DNA from: an uncultured Bacteroidales bacterium
GTDB lineage: Bacteria > Bacteroidota > Bacteroidia > Bacteroidales > P3
Assembly: GCA_910578275.1 (NCBI GenBank)
Contig: CAJTPR010000002.1
Coordinates: 124,001-188,000, forward strand
Direction: 5' to 3'
Length of the DNA stretch: 64,000 bases
Made by a program: the position numbers and the translations under genes. Numbering within the stretch: the stretch's first letter is position 1; each line of letters begins with the position of its first letter. The notes under the pieces were generated by a model. It was not told the origin of the DNA and searched no databases. It saw only the letters and a list, made by a program, of their open reading frames with translations. Below are positions 52,800-61,658 of this stretch, one piece after another.

Positions 52800-54623
52800 C
52801 TAATTGCCTCTCGAGGGGAAATGAATGTCCTGTACGTTGAGCTGGATGGAGGTCTTGCCGTTGAAGGTGTTCTCTTCCAAATGATAGCAGATGTCGAACG
52901 AATGCCCGTTTCTTGTTTCCTCGTCGGCTTCTCCTTGCTGGAAAGCGATGCCGTCCAGAGGTTCCGAGCGTGATTCGGGTTGGAAAAGGAGCAGTTTGAG
53001 GTGGTTGTTGCCCACCACGCGCGAACCGGGCGTGTCTTTCGACTTGTTGGCCACTTTCACGTGCGTGCTGGTGAAAACGGGGCTGAGGTTGTGGGGGCCG
53101 AAAGGCGCGAAACTCTTGATGATGTTTACCAGTTCCTGGTTGATTTCTTCAAAGCGCAGCGTGTCGTCGATTTCTATCTCCTGCCGGGGAACCATTCCGT
53201 CCAACCTTTCTTTTACCGCCTTTTCAAAGGCTTCTTCGAATTTCCGGAGGTTTTCACGCTTGATGGTGAGGCCGGCGGCGTATTTGTGCCCGCCGTAATG
53301 TTCCAACAGGTGTCCGCAGGAGGCGATGGCGTCGTAGATGTTGAAATTCTTCACGGAGCGGGCCGAACCGACCAAGGTATCCTTGCTTCCGTTGGCGGTG
53401 GTAGTGAAGACGATGGTGGGACGATAATGGGTTTCGATGAGCCGGGAAGCCACGATGCCGATGATGCCTTGGTTCCAGGATTCCTTGAATACGATCGTGG
53501 TGGCCTTGTCCGTGTCCTTGTCGGCGGCCTTGATTATTTCGCGGGCGTCTTCGGTGGCCTTTTGGTCCAGGTCTTTGCGGTTCTTGTTGTTGTCGTCGAT
53601 CAGGTTCGCCATCTCGCAGGCCGAGGCCATGTCCTTGCAAAGCAGCAGCCGTACCGCGTTCTTCCCGTCTTGTACCCGTCCCGCGGCGTTGATGCGCGGC
53701 CCGAGGGAGAAAACCAGGTCGTTGTTGGTGATTTCCCTGTCGAAAACGCGACGACGGGTCTTGCTGCCACGTGCCAGCGGGGAGGGCTGGTTGTGGTTCC
53801 GGGCAGGGTTGTAGTCTTTGATCTTGGCAAGCTTCAACAGCGTGGAAACGCCCGGACGCGGAATGGTATTGATGATCATGAGCCCGAAATACGAAAGGAT
53901 GCGGTTCTCCCCCAGGATGGGCACGATGTCGGAAGCGATGCTCATGGCCGTCAGGTCCAACAAAGGATAGACGTGCTGGCGCAAGTCCATGCCGCTTCTC
54001 GACGCGTAGGCCCACACCAGCTTCAATCCCACGCCGCAGCCTGAAAGGTCCTTGTACGGATAGGGGCAGTCTTCCCGTTTGGGATCCAGTACCGCATAGG
54101 CCTTCGGGATTTCTCCTTCGGCGAAGTGGTGGTCGCAGACGATGACGTCTATGCCCTTTTCCTTGGCGTAAAGCACTTCTTCGTTGGCCTTTATGCCGCA
54201 GTCGAGCACGATCATCAACGAGACTTTGTTTTCATGGGCGTAGTCCACGCCTCGTTTGGAAAGTCCGTATCCGTCAAGGTAGCGGTCGGGCACGAAAAAG
54301 CCCAGGTCGTCGGTATCGGCCATGATCTTTTCCAAGAAAGTATAGACCAAGGCCACCGCCGTGATGCCGTCCACGTCGTAGTCGCCGTACACGCAAATGC
54401 GTTCCTTGCCGGTTATGGCCCGTTGGAGGCGTTCCACGGCCTTGTCCATGTCTTTCATCAGGAAGGGGTCGTGCAACTGGTCCAAGCCGGGATGGAAGAA
54501 CTTCTCGGCTTCCTCCCTGGTCTTGATTCCTCGCTGGAAAAGCAGCTTGGCCACGTGCGGATTGTCGTGAAGACCTTCCGGTACGGCTCCGTCTGTCTGT
54601 TTATGTACCCACTTCTTGTCCAT
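52800..54623 (-). CDS. recJ: Single-stranded-DNA exonuclease RecJ
   Basis: The 607-residue product starts at the ATG at 54623 (MDKKWVHKQ); a frame extension to 54839 would cross its promoter. DHH-family motifs are GDYDVDG (about residue 75), DCGIKANE, CDHH, and in the DHHA1 part SARS and GGHKYAAG. A C-terminal OB domain follows. It degrades single-stranded DNA 5' to 3' in repair. Residues about 270-295 form an Arg/Ser/Pro-rich insert (NHNQPSPLARGSKTRRR) between core motifs. It is divergent from the starch-synthase-like gene. Confidence 0.94.
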   Translation of the reverse strand: MDKKWVHKQTDGAVPEGLHDNPHVAKLLFQRGIKTREEAEKFFHPGLDQLHDPFLMKDMDKAVERLQRAITGKERICVYGDYDVDGITAVALVYTFLEKIMADTDDLGFFVPDRYLDGYGLSKRGVDYAHENKVSLMIVLDCGIKANEEVLYAKEKGIDVIVCDHHFAEGEIPKAYAVLDPKREDCPYPYKDLSGCGVGLKLVWAYASRSGMDLRQHVYPLLDLTAMSIASDIVPILGENRILSYFGLMIINTIPRPGVSTLLKLAKIKDYNPARNHNQPSPLARGSKTRRRVFDREITNNDLVFSLGPRINAAGRVQDGKNAVRLLLCKDMASACEMANLIDDNNKNRKDLDQKATEDAREIIKAADKDTDKATTIVFKESWNQGIIGIVASRLIETHYRPTIVFTTTANGSKDTLVGSARSVKNFNIYDAIASCGHLLEHYGGHKYAAGLTIKRENLRKFEEAFEKAVKERLDGMVPRQEIEIDDTLRFEEINQELVNIIKSFAPFGPHNLSPVFTSTHVKVANKSKDTPGSRVVGNNHLKLLLFQPESRSEPLDGIAFQQGEADEETRNGHSFDICYHLEENTFNGKTSIQLNVQDIHFPSRGN

Positions 54624-54646
54624 GCTGTAAGATTCGCGCCAAATAG

Positions 54647-54678
54647 CAAAGGTACTTTTTTTCATGGCGCTTTGCAAA
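54647..54678 (-). promoter_or_regulatory. Promoter of recJ
   Basis: On the minus strand: TTTG at 54678-54675, a 20-base spacer and TACCTTTG at 54654-54647, both exact. The leader would be about 18 bases. Confidence 0.82.
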
Positions 54679-54761
54679 CCACGATTCGGGCTCCGGCGCT
54701 TGATGTCCGTGTTAAATTTTTGACGGATAAAAAAATAGAAAGACGGAAATGAGCCGTTTAC

Positions 54762-54792
54762 TTGATTGTCCGGCAAATTTTTCGTAACTTCG
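54762..54792 (+). promoter_or_regulatory. Promoter of the starch-synthase-like/DUF4270/glmS run
   Basis: TTG at 54762-54764, a 20-base spacer and TAACTTCG at 54785-54792, a -7 box with C for T at one place. The leader would be about 50 bases. Confidence 0.65.
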
Positions 54793-54846
54793 CACGCTTT
54801 GCTTATGTCCGGGACGTTCCGGCCTGAGCGTAAAACCAAGACTCCG

Positions 54847-55668
54847 ATGGAGAAGCCGAAGGTATTGTTTGTCAGTCAGGAAATATACCCCTACACGCGA
54901 ATGACGCAGATGGCCAAGTTGGGTCGTTATCTGCCGCAGGGCATTCAGGAACAGGGCAACGAGATCCGGACGTTCATGCCCCGATACGGGATCATCAATG
55001 AACGTCGGAACCAGTTGCACGAGGTCATCCGTCTTTCGGGAATCAATTTGATCATCAACGATTCGGATCATCCGTTGGTCATCAAGGTGGCTTCCATACA
55101 AGCCGCCCGGATGCAGATTTACTTTATCGACAACGAAGAGTTCTTCTACAAGAAGAACATGTTTGCCGACAATGGCGGCAAGTTCTATCCCGACAACGAC
55201 GAAAAATGCATCTTTTTCGCCCGGGGCGTGCTGGAAACGGTGAAGAAGCTGGCTTGGGCTCCCGACATCATCCATTGCAGCGGCTGGTTCACTTCCTTGT
55301 TGCCGTTCTACGTACGCAAGTTCTACCAGGATAGTCCGGTTTTCGCCAATGCGAAAATCATAACGGCCTTGTACAATGAAAAAAGCGCGGGATCTTTCCC
55401 GGCTTCCTTTGGCGACAAGCTGCTTTTTGACAATTTCGAGGAGAAAGACGTCAGGAAATACGGCAAGTTCTCGCACGAGGACCTGATGCAGGCGGCCATA
55501 GACTATTCCGACGGGCTGATTTATGCCGACGAGGAAGTTGCCGACCAGGCTTGGCTCAAGGCCAAGGTGAAGGCTTCCAAGAAGCCTGTCTTGAATTATC
55601 CCGGCGAGACCGGCTACGTGGAAAAAGTGAACGCGTATTATGCAAAGTTTCTCAAATCGGGCAAGTAA
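54847..55668 (+). CDS. Half-length glycogen/starch synthase-like protein
   Basis: The ATG at 54847 (273 residues, MEKPKVLFVSQEIYPYTR) starts the conserved region. It matches only the N-terminal catalytic half (GT5 type) of glycogen synthase, with PDIIHCSGWFTSLLPFY. The C-terminal nucleotide-sugar half (GT1 type) is missing; the stop is followed after 4 bases by another gene. The usual KxGGLGD loop that binds ADP-glucose is replaced by RMTQMAKLG. It is therefore unlikely to be an ordinary glycogen synthase. The family with DUF4270 and glmS next to it is conserved in Bacteroidota; its role is unknown. Confidence 0.85.
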   Translation: MEKPKVLFVSQEIYPYTRMTQMAKLGRYLPQGIQEQGNEIRTFMPRYGIINERRNQLHEVIRLSGINLIINDSDHPLVIKVASIQAARMQIYFIDNEEFFYKKNMFADNGGKFYPDNDEKCIFFARGVLETVKKLAWAPDIIHCSGWFTSLLPFYVRKFYQDSPVFANAKIITALYNEKSAGSFPASFGDKLLFDNFEEKDVRKYGKFSHEDLMQAAIDYSDGLIYADEEVADQAWLKAKVKASKKPVLNYPGETGYVEKVNAYYAKFLKSGK

Positions 55669-55672
55669 GGAC

Positions 55673-57091
55673 ATGTTCCGGGTTTTCCTTCCGTTGCTTC
55701 CGTTGCTGGTCGCCTGTCTGCTGTCTTCGTGCAAGACGGATCCCGATTCCATATTGGGCGGCAACATGCATCCGACCGACGACCTGGTCTCGAAGTACGA
55801 TACGGCTTTCACGATCGAGGCATTCAGCGTCAGCGACGATTCGTTGATCATCCAGAACTCGAGTTCGGTGTTGCTCGGCACCTCCTTCAGTCCCGTTTTC
55901 GGCTCGGCGACATATAATCTGGCGGTACAGATACTCACCCTTCGCATCGAGGACGACGATTCCTATGCGTATTATTCGGGTACGGATCTGGGTCTCGACA
56001 GTCGCGTGGATTCGGTCGTGCTCACGTTGCCCTATTCGGGGATTTTTCCCCATCACAAGCGCATGGACGGCCGCAAACTGGCTTTTTCCATCTACGAGAT
56101 CGACGAGGAGCTGATCGACGGACAGGGCTACGACAGTGCTTACAGTTCCAACAGGGAACCGGTTTGCAAGCCGGCTCCGATCGGCGGTCTGCTTACCGTC
56201 TACCCTAGGCCTTTCGACACGATTTACGATTCCGTGCAGGGCTTGAACATCGTTCCCGACCTCAGGGTCCATCTGGCCAAGGATTTCGGCAAAAGGCTGC
56301 TCGACATCGTGGTGAACATGAACGAGGAAGAGAAACAGGACCTGGGAGCCATGCGCAAGTACCTCAAAGGGCTTTATCTCAAGGTGGAGCCTTGCATGAC
56401 CGAGGATCAGAGCATCGTGTTCTCGGTTTCCAACATATTCTCGTTGGGGGCGGATTTGACCGTCTATTTCAACGGGTCGGCGACCACGGGAACTTCCTAT
56501 CAGAAATTCGTGCTGGGGCCATTGCGTTACACGCACGTGAAGCGCGACAGGAGCCTTTCGTCGGACGATCTCTACAAGTCCCAGATGCAGAACGAGGGAG
56601 ATACCGCCAGCGGTTCGCAGCGACTGTACCTGGAGGGTTCCGGAGGAAGCCGCATCCGGTTCAGGATTCCCGGTTTCCAAGACGTGGTGAACGGAAACGT
56701 GGTGGTGAACCAGGCCGTGGTGGTGCTGGAGAACGCGAGTTCCGAAAGAGAACCCGATTTCGGCGTTCCCGGGCAATTGCGTTGCATGCGTTATTACAAC
56801 CGGGGAACGGAAGCCGACATACTGGATGTTTCCGATCCGGGCGGGACATACAACCGGAACAACGGCCAATATCGGGTAAATGTCACGCGTTACCTGCAAC
56901 GATTGGCCTATCTGACCACCATCGACACGGCAAACAGGAAATTGTTCGACAATTATCTGGACATCGTTCCCGAGACGGACGAACGCTATGAGCAGCCCAC
57001 GCGTGCGGTCCTCCATGGTCCGGGCGCCTCCGGGAAGAAAATGCGCCTGGAAGTCATTTACACCTTGGTGAACGATACGATACAAAATTAG
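55673..57091 (+). CDS. DUF4270 lipoprotein
   Basis: The ATG at 55673 gives 472 residues with a lipobox (LSSC, Cys20). The rest is beta-rich and matches the Bacteroidota DUF4270 family (start of the mature part DPDSILGGNMHPTDDL, a DSVVLTLPYSG strand, and a LFDNYLDIVPETDERYEQPTRAVLHG end). Function unknown; outer-membrane lipoprotein likely. It lies between the starch-synthase-like gene and glmS with 4 and 6 bases. Confidence 0.85.
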   Translation: MFRVFLPLLPLLVACLLSSCKTDPDSILGGNMHPTDDLVSKYDTAFTIEAFSVSDDSLIIQNSSSVLLGTSFSPVFGSATYNLAVQILTLRIEDDDSYAYYSGTDLGLDSRVDSVVLTLPYSGIFPHHKRMDGRKLAFSIYEIDEELIDGQGYDSAYSSNREPVCKPAPIGGLLTVYPRPFDTIYDSVQGLNIVPDLRVHLAKDFGKRLLDIVVNMNEEEKQDLGAMRKYLKGLYLKVEPCMTEDQSIVFSVSNIFSLGADLTVYFNGSATTGTSYQKFVLGPLRYTHVKRDRSLSSDDLYKSQMQNEGDTASGSQRLYLEGSGGSRIRFRIPGFQDVVNGNVVVNQAVVVLENASSEREPDFGVPGQLRCMRYYNRGTEADILDVSDPGGTYNRNNGQYRVNVTRYLQRLAYLTTIDTANRKLFDNYLDIVPETDERYEQPTRAVLHGPGASGKKMRLEVIYTLVNDTIQN

Positions 57092-57097
57092 TTTTTC

Positions 57098-58951
57098 ATG
57101 TGTGGAATTGTTGCTTACGTGGGAAAGAAGCAGGTCTATCCCATATTGATGAAAGGTCTGCACAGGCTTGAATACAGGGGCTACGACAGTGCCGGCATCT
57201 GCATATACAACCGCAACAGGCTCAACATATACAAGCGTCGCGGGAAAGTGGCCGACTTGGAGGAATTCGTGTCCGACAAGGACGTGTCGGGCACCATCGG
57301 CATCGCCCATACCCGTTGGGCCACCCACGGGGAGCCGAACCAATGCAACGCCCACCCGCATTTCTCGCAGTTCGCCGATCTGGCCCTTATCCACAACGGC
57401 ATCATCGAGAACTACCAGACGCTCAAGAAAGAATTGATAAAGCAGGGCAGGACCTTTTACAGCGAGACCGATACGGAAGTCTTGGTGCAGCTTATCGACT
57501 ACATACGCATGAAAAGCGAGGTTTCGTTGATAGATGCGGTGCATCAGGCCTTGAGCCAGGTGGTGGGAGCGTATGCGGTGGCCATCATGTCGAAGGAGTC
57601 GCCCCGTACCCTGATCGTGGCCCGCAAGGGGAGCCCGTTGGTCATCGGCATAGGCAAGGACGAGTTCCTGGCCGCTTCCGACGCCACGCCGATCGTGGAA
57701 TACACCAAGGACGTGGTTTACCTGGACGAGGAGGAGATAGCCGTCTTGTCGATCAGTCCCAAAGGTAAGCCCAAGATGGAGATAACCAATCTCAAGAACG
57801 TGAAGAAGGTTCCGTTGATCCGCAAGCTGGAAATGAACCTCAGCGCGCTCGAGAAGGGCGGTTATCCGCATTTCATGCTCAAGGAGATTTACGAGCAACC
57901 CAAGACCATCCGCGACAGCCTCAGCGGAAGGATAAACATAGAACGCAACACCGTGGCCCTTTCGGGGGTCATAGACAACAAGGAGAAGTTTCTCAAGGCG
58001 CGTCGCATCATCATCGTGGGATGCGGTACTTCATGGCATGCCGGCTTGGTGGGCGAATACGCCATCGAGGAATTGGCCCGTATCCCGGTCGAAGTGGAAT
58101 ACGCCTCCGAGTTCCGTTACCGCGATCCCTTGATTTATCCCGACGACGTGGTCATCGCCATTTCCCAATCGGGCGAGACGGCCGACACGCTGGCGGCGGT
58201 GAAGATCGCCAAACAGCGCGGGGCTTTCGTGTACGGCATCTGCAACGTGGTGGGTTCTTCCATCGCCCGTGCCACCGACAGCGGCAGTTACATGCACGCC
58301 GGTCCTGAGATAGGAGTGGCTTCCACCAAGGCTTTCACGGCGCAGGTGGGCGTGCTCGTGCTCCTGGCCTTGGCCTTGGCAAAGGAAAAGAAGATCATCA
58401 ACGGTTCGCGCATGGAACAGATCATCAAGGCCATGTACGAACTCCCCGGGAAAATAGAGCAATCGTTGAAGCAAAACGGCGCGATCGCCGATTTTGCCAA
58501 GATATTCACCTATTCGCGCAATTTCCTTTATCTGGGACGGGGTTACAGTTATCCGTTGGCGCTCGAAGGGGCGTTGAAGCTCAAGGAGATTTCGTACATC
58601 CACGCCGAAGGGTATCCCGCCGCCGAGATGAAGCACGGTCCCATCGCCCTTATCGATGCCGAGATGCCTGTGGTGGTCATCGCCGCCCAGAAAGAAAACT
58701 ACGAGAAGATATTGAGCAATATCCAGGAAGTGAAGGCTCGCCAGGGACGTATCATTTCCATCGTGAGCGAAGGAGACACGGAAGTGAAGGCGCTTTCCGA
58801 CTTCTCGGTGGAAATTCCCCAGACGGAAGCCATGTTGATGCCTATCTTGGCTTGCATTCCCTTGCAATTGCTGGCTTATCATATCGCCGTGCAGAAAGGT
58901 TGCAACGTGGATCAGCCTCGCAACCTGGCCAAGTCGGTGACGGTGGAATAG
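57098..58951 (+). CDS. glmS: Glutamine--fructose-6-phosphate aminotransferase
   Basis: The 617-residue product has Cys2 as nucleophile (MCGIVAYVG), a glutaminase domain to about 225 (RWATHGEPN), and two SIS sugar-isomerase domains (about 290-430 and 460-605) ending in LAKSVTVE. It makes glucosamine-6-phosphate for peptidoglycan and LPS. It ends the run begun by the starch-synthase-like gene. Confidence 0.97.
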   Translation: MCGIVAYVGKKQVYPILMKGLHRLEYRGYDSAGICIYNRNRLNIYKRRGKVADLEEFVSDKDVSGTIGIAHTRWATHGEPNQCNAHPHFSQFADLALIHNGIIENYQTLKKELIKQGRTFYSETDTEVLVQLIDYIRMKSEVSLIDAVHQALSQVVGAYAVAIMSKESPRTLIVARKGSPLVIGIGKDEFLAASDATPIVEYTKDVVYLDEEEIAVLSISPKGKPKMEITNLKNVKKVPLIRKLEMNLSALEKGGYPHFMLKEIYEQPKTIRDSLSGRINIERNTVALSGVIDNKEKFLKARRIIIVGCGTSWHAGLVGEYAIEELARIPVEVEYASEFRYRDPLIYPDDVVIAISQSGETADTLAAVKIAKQRGAFVYGICNVVGSSIARATDSGSYMHAGPEIGVASTKAFTAQVGVLVLLALALAKEKKIINGSRMEQIIKAMYELPGKIEQSLKQNGAIADFAKIFTYSRNFLYLGRGYSYPLALEGALKLKEISYIHAEGYPAAEMKHGPIALIDAEMPVVVIAAQKENYEKILSNIQEVKARQGRIISIVSEGDTEVKALSDFSVEIPQTEAMLMPILACIPLQLLAYHIAVQKGCNVDQPRNLAKSVTVE

Positions 58952-58981
58952 GCTTTTGGGAAAAATACCCATAAACAGGTA

Positions 58982-59012
58982 TTTGATTTAAGGGAACGCG
59001 TATCTAATTTCG
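58982..59012 (+). promoter_or_regulatory. Promoter of feoAB
   Basis: TTTG at 58982-58985, a 19-base spacer and TAATTTCG at 59005-59012. The leader would be about 30 bases. I see no Fur-type box with confidence. Confidence 0.72.
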
Positions 59013-59047
59013 CTCGTGATTCCTGAAATCCGGGTGATTCTTGCAAG

Positions 59048-61438
59048 ATGACTCTGAATGAACTGAAAGAGGGCCAACAGGCCATGATTCTCAAGATACG
59101 GGGACGGGGGACATTCCGCCACCGCATCATAGAACTCGGTTTCGTGCGCGGGCAGATGGTAAAGGTCCTGCGTTCGGCCCCGCTCAAGGATCCTGTCGTG
59201 TTCCGTATCCTGGAAAGCGACGTCTCGTTGCGTCGTGCGGAGGCGTCGCAGATAGAAGTCCTGGTTTGCAGTCCCGACGAGGCGAAGGAATATGCCGCCC
59301 TCAGCCCCGTGTATCGCGAGCGGCAGGATTGCTGTCAGGGCAATCCGCAAGACGATCCCCTTGAAAGGAAACTGGACAGCCATTCGGTCATCGAGGTCTG
59401 CATGGTGGGGAACCCCAACACGGGCAAGACTTCGCTCTATAACGCCCTTTCGGGGGAATTCGAGCATGTGGGCAATTACAGCGGCGTCACGGTAAACGCC
59501 AAGACGGCGGAGTTCGTGTACAAGGGACATCGCATCCGCCTTACCGACCTGCCCGGCACCTATTCCTTTTCTCCCTATTCCCCCGAAGAAAGGGTGGTGA
59601 TGGAGCAACTCTTGGAACGCCGTCCCGACGTGATCGTGAACGTGGTCGATTCTTCCAACTTGGAACGCAACTTGTACATGACCACCCAATTGATAGACAT
59701 GGACTATCGGGTGGTCATGGCGCTCAACATGTATGACGAGTTGAAGGCTTCGGGCGCGGAATTGCAATATGATTATTTAGGAAAGTTGCTGGGCATGCCC
59801 GTGGTTCCTACCGTGGGACGCACCAAGACGGGTTGCGACGACTTGCTGGACAAGGTGATCGACGTGAACGAAGACCGCGACCGGACCGTCCGCCACACGC
59901 ACATCCCCTATCCTGAAGAGATCGAGAAGAGCCTGCACGAATTGCAGCGGCAGATATGGCAGGATCCCTGGTACGACCGCATCCATTCGTCCCGTTACTT
60001 GGCCATCAAGTTCCTTGAAGGGGATTCGCGATGGATAGGAGAAGCGAAACTTCTGGAGAATTTCGAACGGATAGGACAAGACATACAGGACGAGCGCCGT
60101 CGTCTTCAGAAACTCTATGGCGAGGACATCGACCAGGTTTTTGCCGATTATCGCTACGCTTTCGTGCGCGGTGCCTTGAAGGAATGTTACAAGAAGCCTT
60201 TCTCGAGAGAAAAGTCCGACAAGGCGAACAGTCAGGAAAATGCGGAGGCCATTCCCGTGAAAAGGGAGCGGCGCAGGATTACCGAAAGGCTGGACAGCGT
60301 CCTTACGCACAAGGTCTGGGGTTTCCCCATATTCATAGCCTTCATGTGGGTGATGTTCCAGGCCACGTTCGTCATCGGCCAGTATCCCATGGATTGGATC
60401 CAATCGGGCGTGGATGCCTTGGCGGCATGGTTGGGCGGGTGGATGCCCGACAACGTGTTGCGCGCGGTCTTGGTGGACGGAATCATCCAAGGCGTGGGCG
60501 GCGTGCTGGTATTCCTGCCGAACATCCTGATCCTTTTCCTTTTCATCTCGCTCATGGAGACCACCGGCTATATGGCCCGGGTGGCTTTTATCATGGACAA
60601 GCTCATGCATACCATAGGATTGCATGGAAAGTCGTTCATTCCGCTTATCATCGGCTTCGGATGCAATGTGCCGGCCGTCATGGCCACCCGTACCATCGAA
60701 AACCGCAAAGACCGCCTTATCACCATGCTGATCTTGCCGTTCATGTCTTGCAGCGCCCGGCTTCCGGTGTATGTGCTGCTGACGGGCATGTTCTTCGGCG
60801 CGCATGCAGGTACGGTCATTTTCGTCATTTATCTTTTCGGCATCTTGATATCCATTTTGTCGGCCTTGCTTTTCCGGCATACGATGTTGAAGGCTTTCGA
60901 TACCCCGTTCGTCATGGAAATGCCGCCCTACCGCTGGCCGACCTTGCGTTCCGTCGGGCAAAGTCTGGGATCGCGCAGCGTGCAGTATATCAAAAAAATG
61001 GGGGGCGTCATCCTGGTCGCTTCGGTGGTGATTTGGGCCTTGGGCTATTTCCCGGCAGCAGACACGGCCTTGGCGGACGGGACGACGCGGCTGGAAGGTT
61101 CCTATCTGGGGAAGATCGGCCGCTTCATCGAGCCGGTCATCAAGCCTTTGGGCATGAATTGGCAGATGGGAATCTGCTTGTTGGCGGGCATCTCGGCCAA
61201 GGAGGTGGTGGTAAGCACGATGAGCGTGATCATGGATCCCGCGCAGGCTTTCACGCCGCTCACGGCCTTGTCGTTCATCGTCTTCGTATTGCTGTATTTC
61301 CCGTGCGTGGCGGTCTTTTCGGCCATCGCCCGTGAAAGCGGCAGTTGGAAATGGGCGGTATTCACGGCTGTTTACACTACCGCCGTGGCTTGGCTCATGT
61401 CGTTCGCCGTTTTCCACATAGGCGGGCTGTTCATATAG
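59048..61438 (+). CDS. feoB: Fused FeoA-FeoB ferrous iron transporter
   Basis: The 796-residue product starts with a FeoA (SH3-like) domain (residues about 1-80), then the FeoB G domain with GNPNTGKTS (near 121), DLPGTYSF (near 168) and NMYD (near 227). A helical spacer and the membrane part follow, with the Gate motifs FGCNVPAVMATR and MSCSARLPVYVLL. It imports Fe(II) across the inner membrane. FeoA-FeoB fusion is common in Bacteroidota. It is a single gene. Confidence 0.96.
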   Translation: MTLNELKEGQQAMILKIRGRGTFRHRIIELGFVRGQMVKVLRSAPLKDPVVFRILESDVSLRRAEASQIEVLVCSPDEAKEYAALSPVYRERQDCCQGNPQDDPLERKLDSHSVIEVCMVGNPNTGKTSLYNALSGEFEHVGNYSGVTVNAKTAEFVYKGHRIRLTDLPGTYSFSPYSPEERVVMEQLLERRPDVIVNVVDSSNLERNLYMTTQLIDMDYRVVMALNMYDELKASGAELQYDYLGKLLGMPVVPTVGRTKTGCDDLLDKVIDVNEDRDRTVRHTHIPYPEEIEKSLHELQRQIWQDPWYDRIHSSRYLAIKFLEGDSRWIGEAKLLENFERIGQDIQDERRRLQKLYGEDIDQVFADYRYAFVRGALKECYKKPFSREKSDKANSQENAEAIPVKRERRRITERLDSVLTHKVWGFPIFIAFMWVMFQATFVIGQYPMDWIQSGVDALAAWLGGWMPDNVLRAVLVDGIIQGVGGVLVFLPNILILFLFISLMETTGYMARVAFIMDKLMHTIGLHGKSFIPLIIGFGCNVPAVMATRTIENRKDRLITMLILPFMSCSARLPVYVLLTGMFFGAHAGTVIFVIYLFGILISILSALLFRHTMLKAFDTPFVMEMPPYRWPTLRSVGQSLGSRSVQYIKKMGGVILVASVVIWALGYFPAADTALADGTTRLEGSYLGKIGRFIEPVIKPLGMNWQMGICLLAGISAKEVVVSTMSVIMDPAQAFTPLTALSFIVFVLLYFPCVAVFSAIARESGSWKWAVFTAVYTTAVAWLMSFAVFHIGGLFI

Positions 61439-61630
61439 CAGGGAGGGCCGATGCCGCCAGGATCATGCGGCCATCGTCCGAATGATAAGGAAGACTTCGT
61501 TTGAGTCGATCCGGTTACTTTTTCTTGAATTCGATTTTTAAACCACTTCTCCGATACTTTCTGTCCGCCACCCGGCTTTCAGGGATTCGTCACGGGTCCT
61601 TTCGGGCATCTTTGAAAGAGTCTTTTTTTG

Positions 61631-61638
61631 TATCTTCG
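61631..61638 (+). promoter_or_regulatory. -7-like box of the aminopeptidase gene
   Basis: TATCTTCG matches the TAnnTTCG variant seen at other genes; a TTTG lies 16 bases upstream (61611-61614), slightly short spacing. The leader would be about 15 bases. Confidence 0.5.
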
Positions 61639-61658
61639 CGCTACATTAGTTCAAGCGT

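Noticed and set aside
58952..59047. Possible RNA gene or riboswitch before feoAB
   Set aside because: Only a weak 7-bp AT-rich stem is seen, overlapping the promoter; no tRNA or known riboswitch features.
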